Shown here piece after piece: positions 35,955 through 44,950 of a DNA stretch of 64,000 nt. The DNA is from Abditibacteriota bacterium. Its GTDB lineage: Bacteria > Armatimonadota > UBA5829. The notes under the pieces were generated by a model. It did no database searches, had not been told where the DNA came from, and saw only the letters and a list, made by a program, of their open reading frames with translations. The position numbers were made by a program, and so were the translations under genes. The number at the start of each line of letters is the position of its first letter. Positions within the stretch are counted from its first letter, which is position 1. The DNA is taken from assembly GCA_017552965.1 (NCBI GenBank), contig JAFZNQ010000003.1:1-64000 (forward strand). Reading direction: 5' to 3'.

Positions 35955-37028
35955 ATGAAGGCATTGATCCACGGGGCTATCAACAGAAGCAATTACGGCG
36001 ACTTTTTGTTTGCGGCTATATTTTCCAGCGCTCTGAAGGAGAGGGGAATAGACGTAGAGTATTACTGCCATCCCAAATACGGGATCAGTGATTTCTTTGC
36101 CAGGCATCTCGGATATACTCCAGACAGGAAGCATTATAAGAAGACCATGGAAAGCTGTGACGTGCTGGTGTATATATCCGGCGGGTATATGCTGTCACAC
36201 AAAAAGCTGCTGGTGGAGTATTTCCATACAAAAAGATTCCTGCCGCCCGCAGAGTATTTCATGAAGAGCGGCAAACCTATATATATCATGGGCATCGGCG
36301 CCGGGCCGTTTTACAAAGGGCCCTTTGCCAGGATTGCAAAGGAGCTCCTGCCATACGCCTCTGCCATCACCTTCAGGAATGAGGAATCCAAAGAGCACTG
36401 CCTGAACCTGGGGGTCACCAGAGACATACCCGTCACTGCGGATACGGCGTTGGTCATCAGAGATTATCTGGACCGCAACGTTGCCGGCGTTCCCGCGTTT
36501 GAAGTGGAGCCGGGAAAGAAAATGCTGCTGTTGCATACGGACTGTACTCAGGAGCTGAAAAGCAAGTGGAAAGAGATAGCGGCGCCTGCCGTCAAAAAAT
36601 TCCTGGACAGCCACAGCGAATACGCGCTGTATCTGGCTTCGGACGGTTTGGCGCCGACATACGACGAATATGCTCCCCTGTTCTCTGAGTATTCGCCGCA
36701 TATCCTCAGGTATGACGACCCGTGGCTGCTCACCATGCAGATCCGGAGAGCCGATCTCATCCTGACCACCAAGCTCCACGTGGGCATACTGGGGACCACC
36801 TTCGGCTGCTCGGTGGTGTCTTTCCCCTGGCACCAGAAGACGGCCAGGTATTACAGACAGATTGGACAAGAGGACAGATGCGTCCCGCTGGCCGAAGCAG
36901 ACGAAAAGACTGTGTTGGCTCAGATGGAACGCTTTGAGGGCAAACCAGTTGTCGTGCCGGAGGAACTCGTAAACAAGGCCAGGAAAAATATAGAGCTGCT
37001 CCCCGTTGCAGACGACCGGGTCCCGTAA
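35955..37028 (+). CDS. Polysaccharide pyruvyl transferase-family protein, second copy
   Basis: 357 residues with the same family fold as 31454-32527: 'HGAINRSNYGDFLFAAIFSS' starts the first domain, 'YISGGYMLSHKK' and 'PIYIMGIGAGPFYKGPFARI' follow, and 'ADLILTTKLHVGILGTTFGC' is the C-terminal nucleotide/sugar site. Compared with the first copy, the site reads 'TTKLHVGIL' in place of the DTFHGT motif, closer to the WcaK/AmsJ-like branch. Two members in one locus suggest two substitutions, or that one is a non-pyruvyl variant. GGAGATAAAGAGA precedes the ATG. Confidence 0.82.
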   Translation: MKALIHGAINRSNYGDFLFAAIFSSALKERGIDVEYYCHPKYGISDFFARHLGYTPDRKHYKKTMESCDVLVYISGGYMLSHKKLLVEYFHTKRFLPPAEYFMKSGKPIYIMGIGAGPFYKGPFARIAKELLPYASAITFRNEESKEHCLNLGVTRDIPVTADTALVIRDYLDRNVAGVPAFEVEPGKKMLLLHTDCTQELKSKWKEIAAPAVKKFLDSHSEYALYLASDGLAPTYDEYAPLFSEYSPHILRYDDPWLLTMQIRRADLILTTKLHVGILGTTFGCSVVSFPWHQKTARYYRQIGQEDRCVPLAEADEKTVLAQMERFEGKPVVVPEELVNKARKNIELLPVADDRVP

Positions 37029-37061
37029 CAGGACCGCCGCGGGGGAGCATACGGCCCGGAG

Positions 37062-37112
37062 CCGAATGATATTCGGAGCGCCGCCCGGCGTGAGAGAGGA
37101 GGACGCCGGCGG
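37062..37112. repeat. Paired GC-rich hairpins before the flippase gene
   Basis: The 111-bp gap holds CCGAAT/ATTCGG (37062-37067, 37071-37076) and, right after, CCGCC-c-GGCGT with ACGCC-GGCGG (37081-37112), a 10-bp stem with one bulged C. They would form in the transcript just upstream of the flippase and may influence its translation or mRNA stability. No promoter is obvious in the gap. Confidence 0.5.
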
Positions 37113-37139
37113 TACCCGAAGGTAAAACCGTATTCTTAG

Positions 37140-38690
37140 ATGAGAAAAAAGAAAGCCTTAATAAATACAGTATTTTCCATACTGCTGGAAATAGTGACCG
37201 TGATATCGGGGTTCATACTCCCCAGATTGTTCATAGGGACCTTTGGTTCGGAAGTTAACGGTCTGGTGTCTTCTATTTCCAGCTTTATCGGCTATATCAT
37301 ATTGCTGCAATCGGGTGTCGGCACCGTAGCCAAGGCGGCCATGTATAAGCCCCTGGCCAAAAAGGAACACGAGAACCTCTGTATCGTGGTCAAGACAGTC
37401 GAGAACTTCTTCAGAAAGATCGCGGTCATAACGGTAATATACATATTCCTCCTGGGGTTTTTGTTCCCCTACGTCATTACGCCCGATGCAGGCTCCTTCG
37501 TATATACTTTCTCACTGGTCATTATTATCGGCGTCAGTACGGCGGCCCAGTATTTCTTCGGCATCACCCACCAGATGCTGCTGGAAGCCGACCAGCGGTC
37601 CTATGTGTATTCCATCATACAGATACTGACCGTCATATTCAACACCATCATTTCTATCATACTTATCAAGACAGGCTATTCCGTGCAGATCGTCAAGCTG
37701 GGCAGCGCCGTCCTGTTCGTCATCAGGCCCCTGGCCCTGAGTATTTACTCAAGAAGAAAATACAATATCGACGACCGCGTTCCCATTGACAACTCCCTTA
37801 TCAAGCAGCGTTGGGACGGCTTTGCCCAGGCCATAGCCTATTTTATACATTCCAGGACCGACGTCTTTGTATTGACCATATTTGCCAGGCTGTCACCGAA
37901 CGTTTCCCTGAGCCTTGTGTCGGTCTACAGCGTATACGCCCTGGTGACCACAGGCCTCAACTCCTTTGTCAGGGCCATAGAAAGAGCGGTCACGTCGGCT
38001 CTCGGCAATATTATCGCCCTGGGAGAACGGGAAAATCTGATCAGGGCTTTCAGGGCATATAATAACTTCATCCATATTATATGCACGGCGATCTTCGCCA
38101 CTGCCAGCATTACCATCTTCAGCTTTGTGGAGATATACGTAAAAGACGTGACGGACGCCGAATACATACAGTACGCCTTTGGGTATATCATTATTGCCGC
38201 CGAGTATCTGTACTGTCTCAGGTCTACCTATACCAGCGTCATTTATGCGGCAGGCAAATTCAAGGAAACCAAGGTTTCTGCCGAGATAGAAGCCGGGCTC
38301 AACATCCTGGTGTCGGTGATCCTGGTCCCGAAGTTCGGCTTGATCGGCGTCGCCATAGGGACCTTTGCGGCCATGGCCTACCGCACGGTATCCTTTATCA
38401 TGTATCTGCACAGGGAGGTGCTGGAATTTGACTATAAGTCTCAGATCAAGCGCTATCTGATCACGGCCTTTTCGTATGTGGCGCCCATCATGGCCTTCTC
38501 GTATGTTCCGATAACAGTAAACGGCTATATGGAATGGGGCATACTTGCCATTGTGGTCATGGTCATTACGACTGCGGTTGTGGTCGTTGTCAACCTTGTT
38601 TGCAACAAACAGGAAACGCTTGACGTGTTCCGTACGCTCCTTAAAAGAAATCGCAAACAGAGACAGGAGAACGGCGAAACCAAGGGATAA
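37140..38690 (+). CDS. Wzx-type polysaccharide flippase, second locus
   Basis: 516 residues with about 14 hydrophobic segments. 'LEIVTVISGFILPRLFIGTF' then 'GSEVNGLVSSISSFIGYI' is the typical N-terminus of the RfbX/PST-type oligosaccharide flippases, with 'RSTYTSVIYAAGKFKETKVS' as the conserved mid-loop. It is the last gene of the plus-strand operon and probably exports its repeat unit. It starts with a weak ribosome binding site, so expression may depend on the hairpins before it. The protein ends in a lysine/arginine-rich tail. Confidence 0.88.
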   Translation: MRKKKALINTVFSILLEIVTVISGFILPRLFIGTFGSEVNGLVSSISSFIGYIILLQSGVGTVAKAAMYKPLAKKEHENLCIVVKTVENFFRKIAVITVIYIFLLGFLFPYVITPDAGSFVYTFSLVIIIGVSTAAQYFFGITHQMLLEADQRSYVYSIIQILTVIFNTIISIILIKTGYSVQIVKLGSAVLFVIRPLALSIYSRRKYNIDDRVPIDNSLIKQRWDGFAQAIAYFIHSRTDVFVLTIFARLSPNVSLSLVSVYSVYALVTTGLNSFVRAIERAVTSALGNIIALGERENLIRAFRAYNNFIHIICTAIFATASITIFSFVEIYVKDVTDAEYIQYAFGYIIIAAEYLYCLRSTYTSVIYAAGKFKETKVSAEIEAGLNILVSVILVPKFGLIGVAIGTFAAMAYRTVSFIMYLHREVLEFDYKSQIKRYLITAFSYVAPIMAFSYVPITVNGYMEWGILAIVVMVITTAVVVVVNLVCNKQETLDVFRTLLKRNRKQRQENGETKG

Positions 38691-38720
38691 AACGGATCGT
38701 CCGGCCGGAGGCTGACTGCT

Positions 38721-38748
38721 CAGCGGGCAATCATACCGAAGCCCGCTG
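38721..38748 (+). terminator. Possible terminator hairpin after the plus-strand operon
   Basis: CAGCGGGC (38721-38728) and GCCCGCTG (38741-38748) form an 8-bp perfect stem 30 bp past the flippase stop. There is no T-run, so termination may be weak or factor-dependent. Confidence 0.4.
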
Positions 38749-38787
38749 AAGTGTTACGACAATGCAACGGTATTGACATACAAACGT

Positions 38788-38811
38788 CCGGCCGGCCAGC
38801 AGGCAGGCCGG
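38788..38811 (-). terminator. GC hairpin downstream of the alanine aminotransferase gene
   Basis: CCGGCC ... GGCCGG flank a further GCC/GGC pairing in 24 bp, located about 30 bp past the minus-strand stop at 38842. It lacks a T-run. CGTCCGGCCGG also occurs nearby at about 38699, as a direct repeat. Confidence 0.4.
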
Positions 38812-38841
38812 ATGGTCATTTGTGCTGCGCTGCGCGGAAGG

Positions 38842-40053
38842 TCACTGTCTGTAGTCTGCGAGGAAATCGGCCAGCTTATCGGCCGCTTCTCTCAGGACGT
38901 TCACGTTGGGCAGATATACTATCCTGAAGTGATCGGGCTTGTGCCAGTTGAAGCCTCTGCCGGGGACCACCAGCACCTTCTTTGACCTAAGGAAGTCCAG
39001 GGCGAACCTGTTGTCGTCGGTGATATTGAACCTCGCCGTATCCAGCTTGGGGAACAGATAAAAGCCGGCCTTGGGCTTCTTGGCGCTGAGCCCGGGTATG
39101 GAGTTGACCGCATTGTATATGACCTCGCGCTGCTCATAGACTCTGCCCCCGGGGACTATATACTCGTTGACGCTCTGATAGCCTCCCAGGGCCGTCTGCA
39201 TGATGCTCTGGCCGGGAACGTTGGAGCAGAGGCGCATGTTGGAGAGCATGTTGACCCCGTTGATATAATCTCTGCCTATCTCCTTGTTGCCGCTGAATAT
39301 CATCCAGCCTACCCGGAAGCCGCATATCATGTGGGACTTGGACAGGCTGTTGAAGGTGACGCAAAACAGGTCCGGAGCCAGCGACCCTATGGAGACGTGC
39401 TCCTCGCCGTCCATGACCAGCCTGTCATAGACCTCGTCGGACATGATCATAAGCCCGTGCCTTCTGGCCAGCTCGGCGATCTGCTCCAGCAGCTCCCGGG
39501 GATACAGGGCTCCCGTGGGGTTGTTGGGATTGATGATCACTATGGCCTTGGTCTTCTGGGTGATCTTTGCTTCCATGTCCGCGATATCCGGCAGCCAGTC
39601 GGATTCCTCGTCGCAGATATAGTGGACCGCTTTGCCGCCTGCAAGGTTGACGCAGGCTGTCCACAGGGGATAATCGGGAGCGGGCACCAGCACCTCGTCG
39701 CCGTCGTTGATCAGGGCGTGCATGGCCAGCTGTATCAGCTCGCTGGCGCCGTTGCCGGTGTAGATGTCCTTCATATCCACGTTTGGCAGCTTTTTGATCT
39801 GGGCATACTGCATCACCGCTTTGCGCGCCGACGCCAGGCCCCGGGACACGGAGTAACCCTGAGAGTCGTTGATGGACGACTTGATGTCCACTATCACCTC
39901 GTCGGGCGCCCGGAAGCCGAAGATGGCCGGGTTGCCGATGTTGAGCTTCAATATGCTGAGCCCCTGTTCTTCCATTTTGGCGGCTTCGTCCACCACGGGC
40001 CCCCGCACGTCATACAGAACGTTGTCGAGCTTGTTGGATTTGTAAAACTGCAC
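38842..40053 (-). CDS. alaA: Alanine-type aminotransferase (AlaA-like)
   Basis: 403 residues from GTG 40053, chosen because GGGAG lies 8 bases upstream; E. coli AlaA has 405. The PLP lysine is in 'NSLSKSHMICGFRVGWM', the pocket is marked by 'GNGASELIQLAMHALI', 'INPNNPTGALYPRELL' and 'SDEVYDRLV'. 'FYKSNKLDNVLYDVRGPV' is the usual AlaA N-terminus. It makes alanine from pyruvate and glutamate, or the reverse, and is housekeeping rather than part of the surface loci. It stands alone between convergent repeats and its own GC hairpin. Confidence 0.88.
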   Translation of the reverse strand: MQFYKSNKLDNVLYDVRGPVVDEAAKMEEQGLSILKLNIGNPAIFGFRAPDEVIVDIKSSINDSQGYSVSRGLASARKAVMQYAQIKKLPNVDMKDIYTGNGASELIQLAMHALINDGDEVLVPAPDYPLWTACVNLAGGKAVHYICDEESDWLPDIADMEAKITQKTKAIVIINPNNPTGALYPRELLEQIAELARRHGLMIMSDEVYDRLVMDGEEHVSIGSLAPDLFCVTFNSLSKSHMICGFRVGWMIFSGNKEIGRDYINGVNMLSNMRLCSNVPGQSIMQTALGGYQSVNEYIVPGGRVYEQREVIYNAVNSIPGLSAKKPKAGFYLFPKLDTARFNITDDNRFALDFLRSKKVLVVPGRGFNWHKPDHFRIVYLPNVNVLREAADKLADFLADYRQ

Positions 40054-40218
40054 TGGTTTGTCTCCCTGTTCCTCCGAGTGTGGACCGCGCTTGGGGCCCC
40101 TGTGGAGAAACCGACTGAAATGGCTGCGGCCTCGGCGGCCGCGCACCTATTACTTATTATATACTAAAAAAGATCTCGATTCAAGTGAGGGGAGCGTTCC
40201 GTTCAGCATCAGACGTCA

Positions 40219-40490
40219 TCTCGGCGCCCTGAACGAAGTGAAGGGCGGTAAGAGATCCCCTGTAACAGATGGACGAGCCCCGGGCATGGACCGACCCCTC
40301 CCCATTTGCATATATGCCCTCGGTGTCCCCGGAAGCACTCCGGTGCCCCGCTTATATGGCCCCTTCCACCAGCCCGCTCCCGCAAGCGGGAGCAATGAAC
40401 GGGCTGGCGGACCCTCCATAGATCCCTTACCGGAAATCGCGTAATGCTGACGCATTACACATATGCGATTTCCGCCGGGATGACGCGGGG
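40219..40490 (+). repeat. Mosaic intergenic repeat, copy A
   Basis: One of four copies of a module that runs ATGGACCG ... GACGCGGGG (40286-40490 here), with a unique segment before it. It contains three hairpins: GCAC-TCCG-GTGC (40335-40346), a nested CCAGCCCG...CGGGCTGG with CTCCCG inside, and GGAAATCGC/GCGATTTCC enclosing GTAATGC/GCATTAC. The loop TCCG is a UNCG-type tetraloop. The sequence ends in CGCCGGGATGACG. No gene is supported in 40147-40608; a long open frame through the repeats is an artefact of their composition. Confidence 0.85.
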
Positions 40491-40608
40491 TTTGGCGGAG
40501 CCGCCGGGATGACGCTGTAACGGGGGGTTCTTCCGGTGGCGACGAATGTGCTACAATACATATGGAGATCATGCGAGCGACGGCGCTCTGCTGCCACAGG
40601 AGAAACAA

Positions 40609-41265
40609 ATGCAAAACGCCATAGAAAAGGGAGTCATGGATCCGTCCGGCTTTGTGCTGCTGGCGGACTACGTCCCGGGTATCATTCAGGAGATACGGTA
40701 TTATTCCACCTACAACTTCATCGGGGACCGGATCGACGGCTATGAGGAGCCCTGCGCCATACTGACCATCGAAGCGGCTCGCGCCCTGAAGGAGGTGAGT
40801 ATGGAGCTGTTTGTCCGGGGATATAGGCTGAAGGTGTATGACGCATACAGGCCGGCCTGCGCCGTGAAGCAGTTTACCCTGTGGGGCATAGAGGATCAGG
40901 ACATACGCATGAAGCCCTATTTTTACCCGGAGCTGGAAAAGGAAGAGCTGTTTTCGCGGGGCTACATCGCCAAGCGGTCCTCTCACAGCCGGGGCAGCGC
41001 CGTCGATCTGACTCTCTTTGACATGCAGACGGGCAAAGAGGTGGATATGGGAGGGCCCTTTGACTTTTTCGGTGGGCTCTCCCATCCGGACTGCCGGGAC
41101 GTCACCCATGAGCAATACCAAAACCGCATGACCCTGCAGCGCGTCATGGTCCGCTACGGCTTTGCGCCCTACGAATGCGAGTGGTGGCACTTCAGGCTGG
41201 ACGGCGAGCCCTATCCGGACACCTATTTTGAATTTCCCGTTTCCTCGGCCTATCTGAAGAAGTGA
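40609..41265 (+). CDS. VanX/DdpX-type D-Ala-D-Ala dipeptidase (M15D)
   Basis: 218 residues from ATG 40609, with AGGAG 8 bases upstream. The zinc and catalytic residues of VanX are all present with the family spacing: R81 ('YDAYRP'), H126 and D133 ('SSHSRGSAVD'), E191 and H194 ('EWWHF'). The enzyme hydrolyses D-alanyl-D-alanine or related dipeptides in the cytoplasm or periplasm; no signal peptide is visible. The absence of VanH/VanA neighbours argues against a glycopeptide resistance cassette and for a DdpX-like cell-wall recycling role. It is isolated between repeat copies A and B. Confidence 0.92.
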   Translation: MQNAIEKGVMDPSGFVLLADYVPGIIQEIRYYSTYNFIGDRIDGYEEPCAILTIEAARALKEVSMELFVRGYRLKVYDAYRPACAVKQFTLWGIEDQDIRMKPYFYPELEKEELFSRGYIAKRSSHSRGSAVDLTLFDMQTGKEVDMGGPFDFFGGLSHPDCRDVTHEQYQNRMTLQRVMVRYGFAPYECEWWHFRLDGEPYPDTYFEFPVSSAYLKK

Positions 41266-41292
41266 GAGATGAGGAGAGGCGTTGTCCTCCGC

Positions 41293-41462
41293 CGGTGTCC
41301 ACGGAAGCACTTCGGTGCCCCGCTTATATGGCCCCTTCCACCAGCCCGCTCCCACAAGCGGGAGTAAGGAAGGGGCTGGCGGACCCTCCATAGATCCCTT
41401 ACCGGAAATCGCGTAATGCTGTGGCATTACACATATGCGATTTCCGCCGGGATGACGCGGGG
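41293..41462 (+). repeat. Mosaic intergenic repeat, copy B
   Basis: Nearly identical to the copy-A core. Its stem-loop is GCAC-TTCG-GTGC (41307-41318), a cUUCGg tetraloop. The region 41266-41292 and 41463-41497 between copies holds nothing recognisable. The double hairpin GGAAATCGC/GCGATTTCC with GTAATGC/GCATTAC is intact. Confidence 0.85.
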
Positions 41463-41497
41463 AGGCGCCGGGATGACGAGGACCGGGTCCACGCCGG

Positions 41498-41805
41498 CGG
41501 AGAATTAGTCCCGTTCAGACACAACGTCACTTCGGCGGTGAGGGCAACTCTTGCCCTCACCGGTAAGAAGTCCCCTTTAAACGGACCGCGAGCCCCGGGC
41601 ATGGACCGGCCCCTCCCCATTTGCATATATGCCGTCGTTGTCCCCGGAAGTACTTCGGTACCCCGCTTATATGGCCCCTTCCACCAGCCCGCTCCCACAA
41701 GCGGGAGTAAGGAACGGGCTGGCGGACTCTCCATAGATCCCTTACCGGAAATCGCGTAATGCTGTGGCATTACACATATGCGATTTCCGCCGGGATGACG
41801 CGGGG
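41498..41805 (+). repeat. Mosaic intergenic repeat, copy C with module 2
   Basis: Begins with a second module (GGCGGAGAATTAGTCCC ... GAAGTCCCC, 41498-41575), shared with copy D, then the core module (41601-41805). The tetraloop stem reads GTAC-TTCG-GTAC (41650-41661), a compensatory change relative to copy B (GCAC-TTCG-GTGC). It is followed, in 41806-41861, by further GCCGGGATGACG and a low-complexity pyrimidine tract. Confidence 0.85.
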
Positions 41806-41861
41806 AGGCGCCGGGATGACGCGGACCGGGGCTTTTCTTTTCCTCTGTTTTACCTTTACCT

Positions 41862-43808
41862 CTATTTCACCTTCACCTTGCACTTGGCGGTGAAGCCGCC
41901 GTCCCTGGTCTTGGCTCTGATGGTGGTGGAGCCCGGGGCGACGGCGGTCACCTTGCCCTTCTTGTCCACTGTGGCGACGGCCGTGTCATAGCTCACCCAG
42001 GTGACGGTCTTGTCCGTGGCGTCGTCGGGCCTGACCGTGGGCTTGAGGGTCAGGGCGCCGCCCGTTTTCAGGGTGGCGGTCGCCTTGTCCAGGGTCAGTC
42101 CCGTCACGTGTATCTGCCGGGGTGTCACCTTCACCTTGCACTTGGCGGTGTAGCCGCCGTCTTTGGTCTTGACTCTGACGGTGGTGGTGCCGGGGGCGAC
42201 GGCGGTCACCTTGCCCGTCTTGTCCACCGTGGCGACGCTTGTGTCGTAGCTCACCCATGACACGCTTTGGTCTGTGGCGTTGTCCGGCTTGACCGCGGCG
42301 CTCAGCGCGAGGGAGTTGCCGGCTTCAAGGCTGACGCTCGACCGGTCCAGGGATATTCCGGTCACGGGCACTTGATGGGGTATCACCTTCACCTTGCATT
42401 TGGCTGTCAGGCCGCCGTCCCGCGACTTGGCTCTGATGGTGGTGGTCCCCAGGGACCGGGCCTGGGCGTTGCCCCACTCGTCTATCTTGACTATGGAGGG
42501 GTCGTAGCTCAGCCAGGTGACGCTTTGGTCAAAGGTGTTGTCCGGGGTAAAAACCGGCTTGAATATAAAGTGCTCCCACAGCTCCAGGGTGAGCTTGGTC
42601 TTATTGAGAGTCAGGGCTTCCGCTCGGGCGTAGGGAGCGCCGTTGATATACAGGGTGTGGCCGTTGGTGTCCACGGTCCCCCGGTTTTTCAGCTGGGTGA
42701 TCCAGCTGTCTCCCGTCAGCACCCACACGCAGCCCTCGGCGATGTGGACTCTGCGGTCCTTGGTCCCGTCGCCGGTGATGGAGCCGTGATATACGGTGGG
42801 CTCGCCCAACGGGTCGGGCTCAAGAAACAGCTCCGCTTCCGTCACCCCCGACAGCCTGATGTCGCCCTCGAAGTTCATCCCCCGGGCGGTCAGCCAGATG
42901 ATCGAGGCGGTCCCGTAGGTGTTTTCGCACACCAGCAGGTCGTTGTCCGGCCCGCAGTCCAGAGTCGTGCGGGTGAGGTCGATATCCGCCTTTTTGGTCT
43001 GCGCAAAGTGGAACAGAGGCCCCTTGCCGGACACTATCTTGCCGCCGGTCATGGACAAATACACTTCGCCGAGCCAGCCGCGTTTTGGATAATTGCCGCC
43101 GCTGCAGTAAACGGTCCCCAGGGGGTCCGAGGCTTCCAGACGGCAATCGGTCAGCTCCGCGTTGAACAAGCCCGATCCGTAAATAACGTCCGGATATATG
43201 ACAGGGAACGCCGACGCGCTGAAGGCGGCGCCCCTGGCCCGGAAAGTCGAGCTTGTAGAGCCGATGGCGGGAGAGGCACCTTTGGTGCTGTAGGAGCCGC
43301 CGTTTACGTTCACGAGCCCCTGCACGGCGGGAGAATCTGCGCCGTAGGTGGTGACGCGGACGTTGTTGGCAAAGAGGACGTCCGAATGGGGCGCGTATAT
43401 CCCGGCGCTGTCATTCCCCGACGTGGTGACCGTGGTCCCGTTCAGAAACACGGGGCCGCCGCTGCTTTGGTCGATCTCGACGCCGCAGGTGTTGACGCCG
43501 TCCGAAGTGATGCTTCCGTTGCTGATGGTGACCGGCGTTTTTGAGGTGTGGATCTCTGCCGCAGGCCGCGACGTCTGCAACTTGTCCCAGCTGCCGGATT
43601 TGATGACAGTGGGGTTGGTGATGCTAAGGGACGTGAAGTTTTTGGGGTCGTAGAGATTCACCCGCAGAGCGCTCTCGGTCCTGTCATGGGACTCAAAACG
43701 CTTGCCGCTGTAGCTGCCGGCGGGAGAGTCGTCGTTGATCACCACAGCAAAGGCTGCAGCGCAGAGAAGCAGAGCAAGGACCAGCGCAGCAAAAGTATGT
43801 CGGATCAT
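41862..43808 (-). CDS. Secreted beta-helix-like protein with three BIG2 domains
   Basis: 648 residues from ATG 43808, with AGGAGG 10 bases upstream. A signal peptide (MIRHTFAALVLALLLCAAAF) precedes an N-terminal region rich in short repeated strands ('IDQSSGGPVFLNGTTVTTSG', 'VNVNGGSYSTKGASPAIGS'), which looks like a parallel beta-helix. The last 240 residues are three BIG2-like repeats, each ending '...TTxRxKxxDGGxTAKCKVKV', with 'VTGISLDRSSVSLEAGN' or a close relative starting each. BIG2 domains are common in bacterial surface adhesins. No sorting signal is visible, so secretion is likely. The repeats are near-identical at DNA level, which can recombine. Confidence 0.85.
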   Translation of the reverse strand: MIRHTFAALVLALLLCAAAFAVVINDDSPAGSYSGKRFESHDRTESALRVNLYDPKNFTSLSITNPTVIKSGSWDKLQTSRPAAEIHTSKTPVTISNGSITSDGVNTCGVEIDQSSGGPVFLNGTTVTTSGNDSAGIYAPHSDVLFANNVRVTTYGADSPAVQGLVNVNGGSYSTKGASPAIGSTSSTFRARGAAFSASAFPVIYPDVIYGSGLFNAELTDCRLEASDPLGTVYCSGGNYPKRGWLGEVYLSMTGGKIVSGKGPLFHFAQTKKADIDLTRTTLDCGPDNDLLVCENTYGTASIIWLTARGMNFEGDIRLSGVTEAELFLEPDPLGEPTVYHGSITGDGTKDRRVHIAEGCVWVLTGDSWITQLKNRGTVDTNGHTLYINGAPYARAEALTLNKTKLTLELWEHFIFKPVFTPDNTFDQSVTWLSYDPSIVKIDEWGNAQARSLGTTTIRAKSRDGGLTAKCKVKVIPHQVPVTGISLDRSSVSLEAGNSLALSAAVKPDNATDQSVSWVSYDTSVATVDKTGKVTAVAPGTTTVRVKTKDGGYTAKCKVKVTPRQIHVTGLTLDKATATLKTGGALTLKPTVRPDDATDKTVTWVSYDTAVATVDKKGKVTAVAPGSTTIRAKTRDGGFTAKCKVKVK

Positions 43809-43956
43809 GGTTGACGGGCCTCCTGTGTGTATCCCGTGTATATAAATCGTTCCGGCCCGGTGGGCCGGGACCGGCGTCGTCATGCTGATACATAGATTAT
43901 AGCATTTTCCTCCGCCGCATGTAAAGCGGAGGAGGACAAGGCGCATAATTACAAGG

Positions 43957-43984
43957 GCCGGCCGGCGCTATTGCGCCGGCCGGC
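43957..43984 (-). terminator. Terminator-like hairpin after cysK
   Basis: A perfect 12-bp stem GCCGGCCGGCGC / GCGCCGGCCGGC with a TATT/AATA loop, about 20 bp past the cysK stop. On the cysK strand it lacks a strong T-run, but its strength makes a terminator role likely. Read on the opposite strand it is followed by a T-rich stretch. Confidence 0.6.
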
Positions 43985-44003
43985 GTTGGTCGTGTGTTGT
44001 TTT

Positions 44004-44936
44004 TTACTCCGTGAAGAGGGCGGTGGAGTAGTAGCGGTCGCCGCTGTCGGGCAGCAGGGCCACTATGACCTTGCCCTTGTTCTCGGGGCGCTTGGCCAGC
44101 GCGATGGCGCCGGACAGGGCCGCTCCGGAGGAGATGCCCACGGAGATGCCTTCGGTCTTTGCCAGCAGCTTGGCCGCCTCAAAGGCTTCGGCGTTGGAGG
44201 CCTTATAGACCTCGTCATACACCTTGGTGTTCAGGGTGTCCGGCACAAAGCCGGCGCCGATGCCCTGTATCTTGTGGCTGCCCGATCTGCCTTCGGAGAG
44301 CACGGGGGAGTCCTCGGGCTCCAGAGCCACTACCTTCACGGCGGGGTTCTGTTCCTTGAGATACTCGCCGGCGCCGGACACAGTGCCGCCGGTGCCTACG
44401 CCCGCTATGAATATATCCACCTTGCCGTCCGTGTCCTTCCAGATCTCGGGGCCTGTGGTTGCCTTGTGGATGGCCGGGTTGGCCGGGTTCACAAACTGTC
44501 CGGGGATAAAGGAGCCGGGGGTCTCCTTAGCCAGCTCTTCCGCCTTGGCGATGGCGCCCTTCATGCCCTTGGCGCCTTCGGTGAGCACCAGCTCGGCTCC
44601 GTAGGCCTTCAGGATGTTGCGCCGCTCCACGCTCATGGTCTCGGGCATGGTGAGGATGATCCTGTAGCCCTTGGCCGCCGCTATGGAGGCCAGGCCTATT
44701 CCCGTGTTGCCGCTGGTGGGCTCGATGATCACCGATCCGGGCTTCAGCTGCCCCTTCTCTTCCGCGTCTTCGATCATCGCCTTGGCGATGCGGTCCTTGA
44801 CGCTGCCGGCCGGGTTGAAGTATTCCAGCTTCAGGAGCAGAGTCGCCTGCAGGTCCAGCTTCTTTTCAATATTCACCGCCTCCACGAGAGGGGTGTTGCC
44901 TATGAGTCCAAGCGTTCCTTTGTATATTTTTGCCAT
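44004..44936 (-). CDS. cysK: Cysteine synthase A
   Basis: 310 residues. PLP lysine in '[17 protein letters not shown]' (about residue 43), '[14 protein letters not shown]' is the asparagine loop that binds the substrate carboxylate, and '[15 protein letters not shown]' the phosphate loop. Makes cysteine from O-acetylserine and sulfide. It is the second gene of an operon with metY, 14 bp after it, with GGAAGG before the ATG. The '[14 protein letters not shown]' stretch is the usual CysK signature. The shared promoter upstream of metY carries a candidate Rrf2 site, so expression probably responds to sulfur or cysteine status. Confidence 0.95.
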   Translation of the reverse strand: MAKIYKGTLGLIGNTPLVEAVNIEKKLDLQATLLLKLEYFNPAGSVKDRIAKAMIEDAEEKGQLKPGSVIIEPTSGNTGIGLASIAAAKGYRIILTMPETMSVERRNILKAYGAELVLTEGAKGMKGAIAKAEELAKETPGSFIPGQFVNPANPAIHKATTGPEIWKDTDGKVDIFIAGVGTGGTVSGAGEYLKEQNPAVKVVALEPEDSPVLSEGRSGSHKIQGIGAGFVPDTLNTKVYDEVYKASNAEAFEAAKLLAKTEGISVGISSGAALSGAIALAKRPENKGKVIVALLPDSGDRYYSTALFTE

Positions 44937-44950
44937 TTGGGTTTCCTTCC

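Noticed and set aside
40609-41265. Vancomycin-type resistance cassette
   Set aside because: The enzyme has the VanX active site, but there is no VanH, VanA/B ligase or VanRS nearby, so a cell-wall recycling dipeptidase is more likely.
40216-41427. Minus-strand frame of 403 codons through repeat copies A and B
   Set aside because: It is made of repeat sequence and overlaps the VanX-like gene; repeated peptides such as SLLPLVGAGWWKGPYKRGTE occur because the DNA repeat is repeated.
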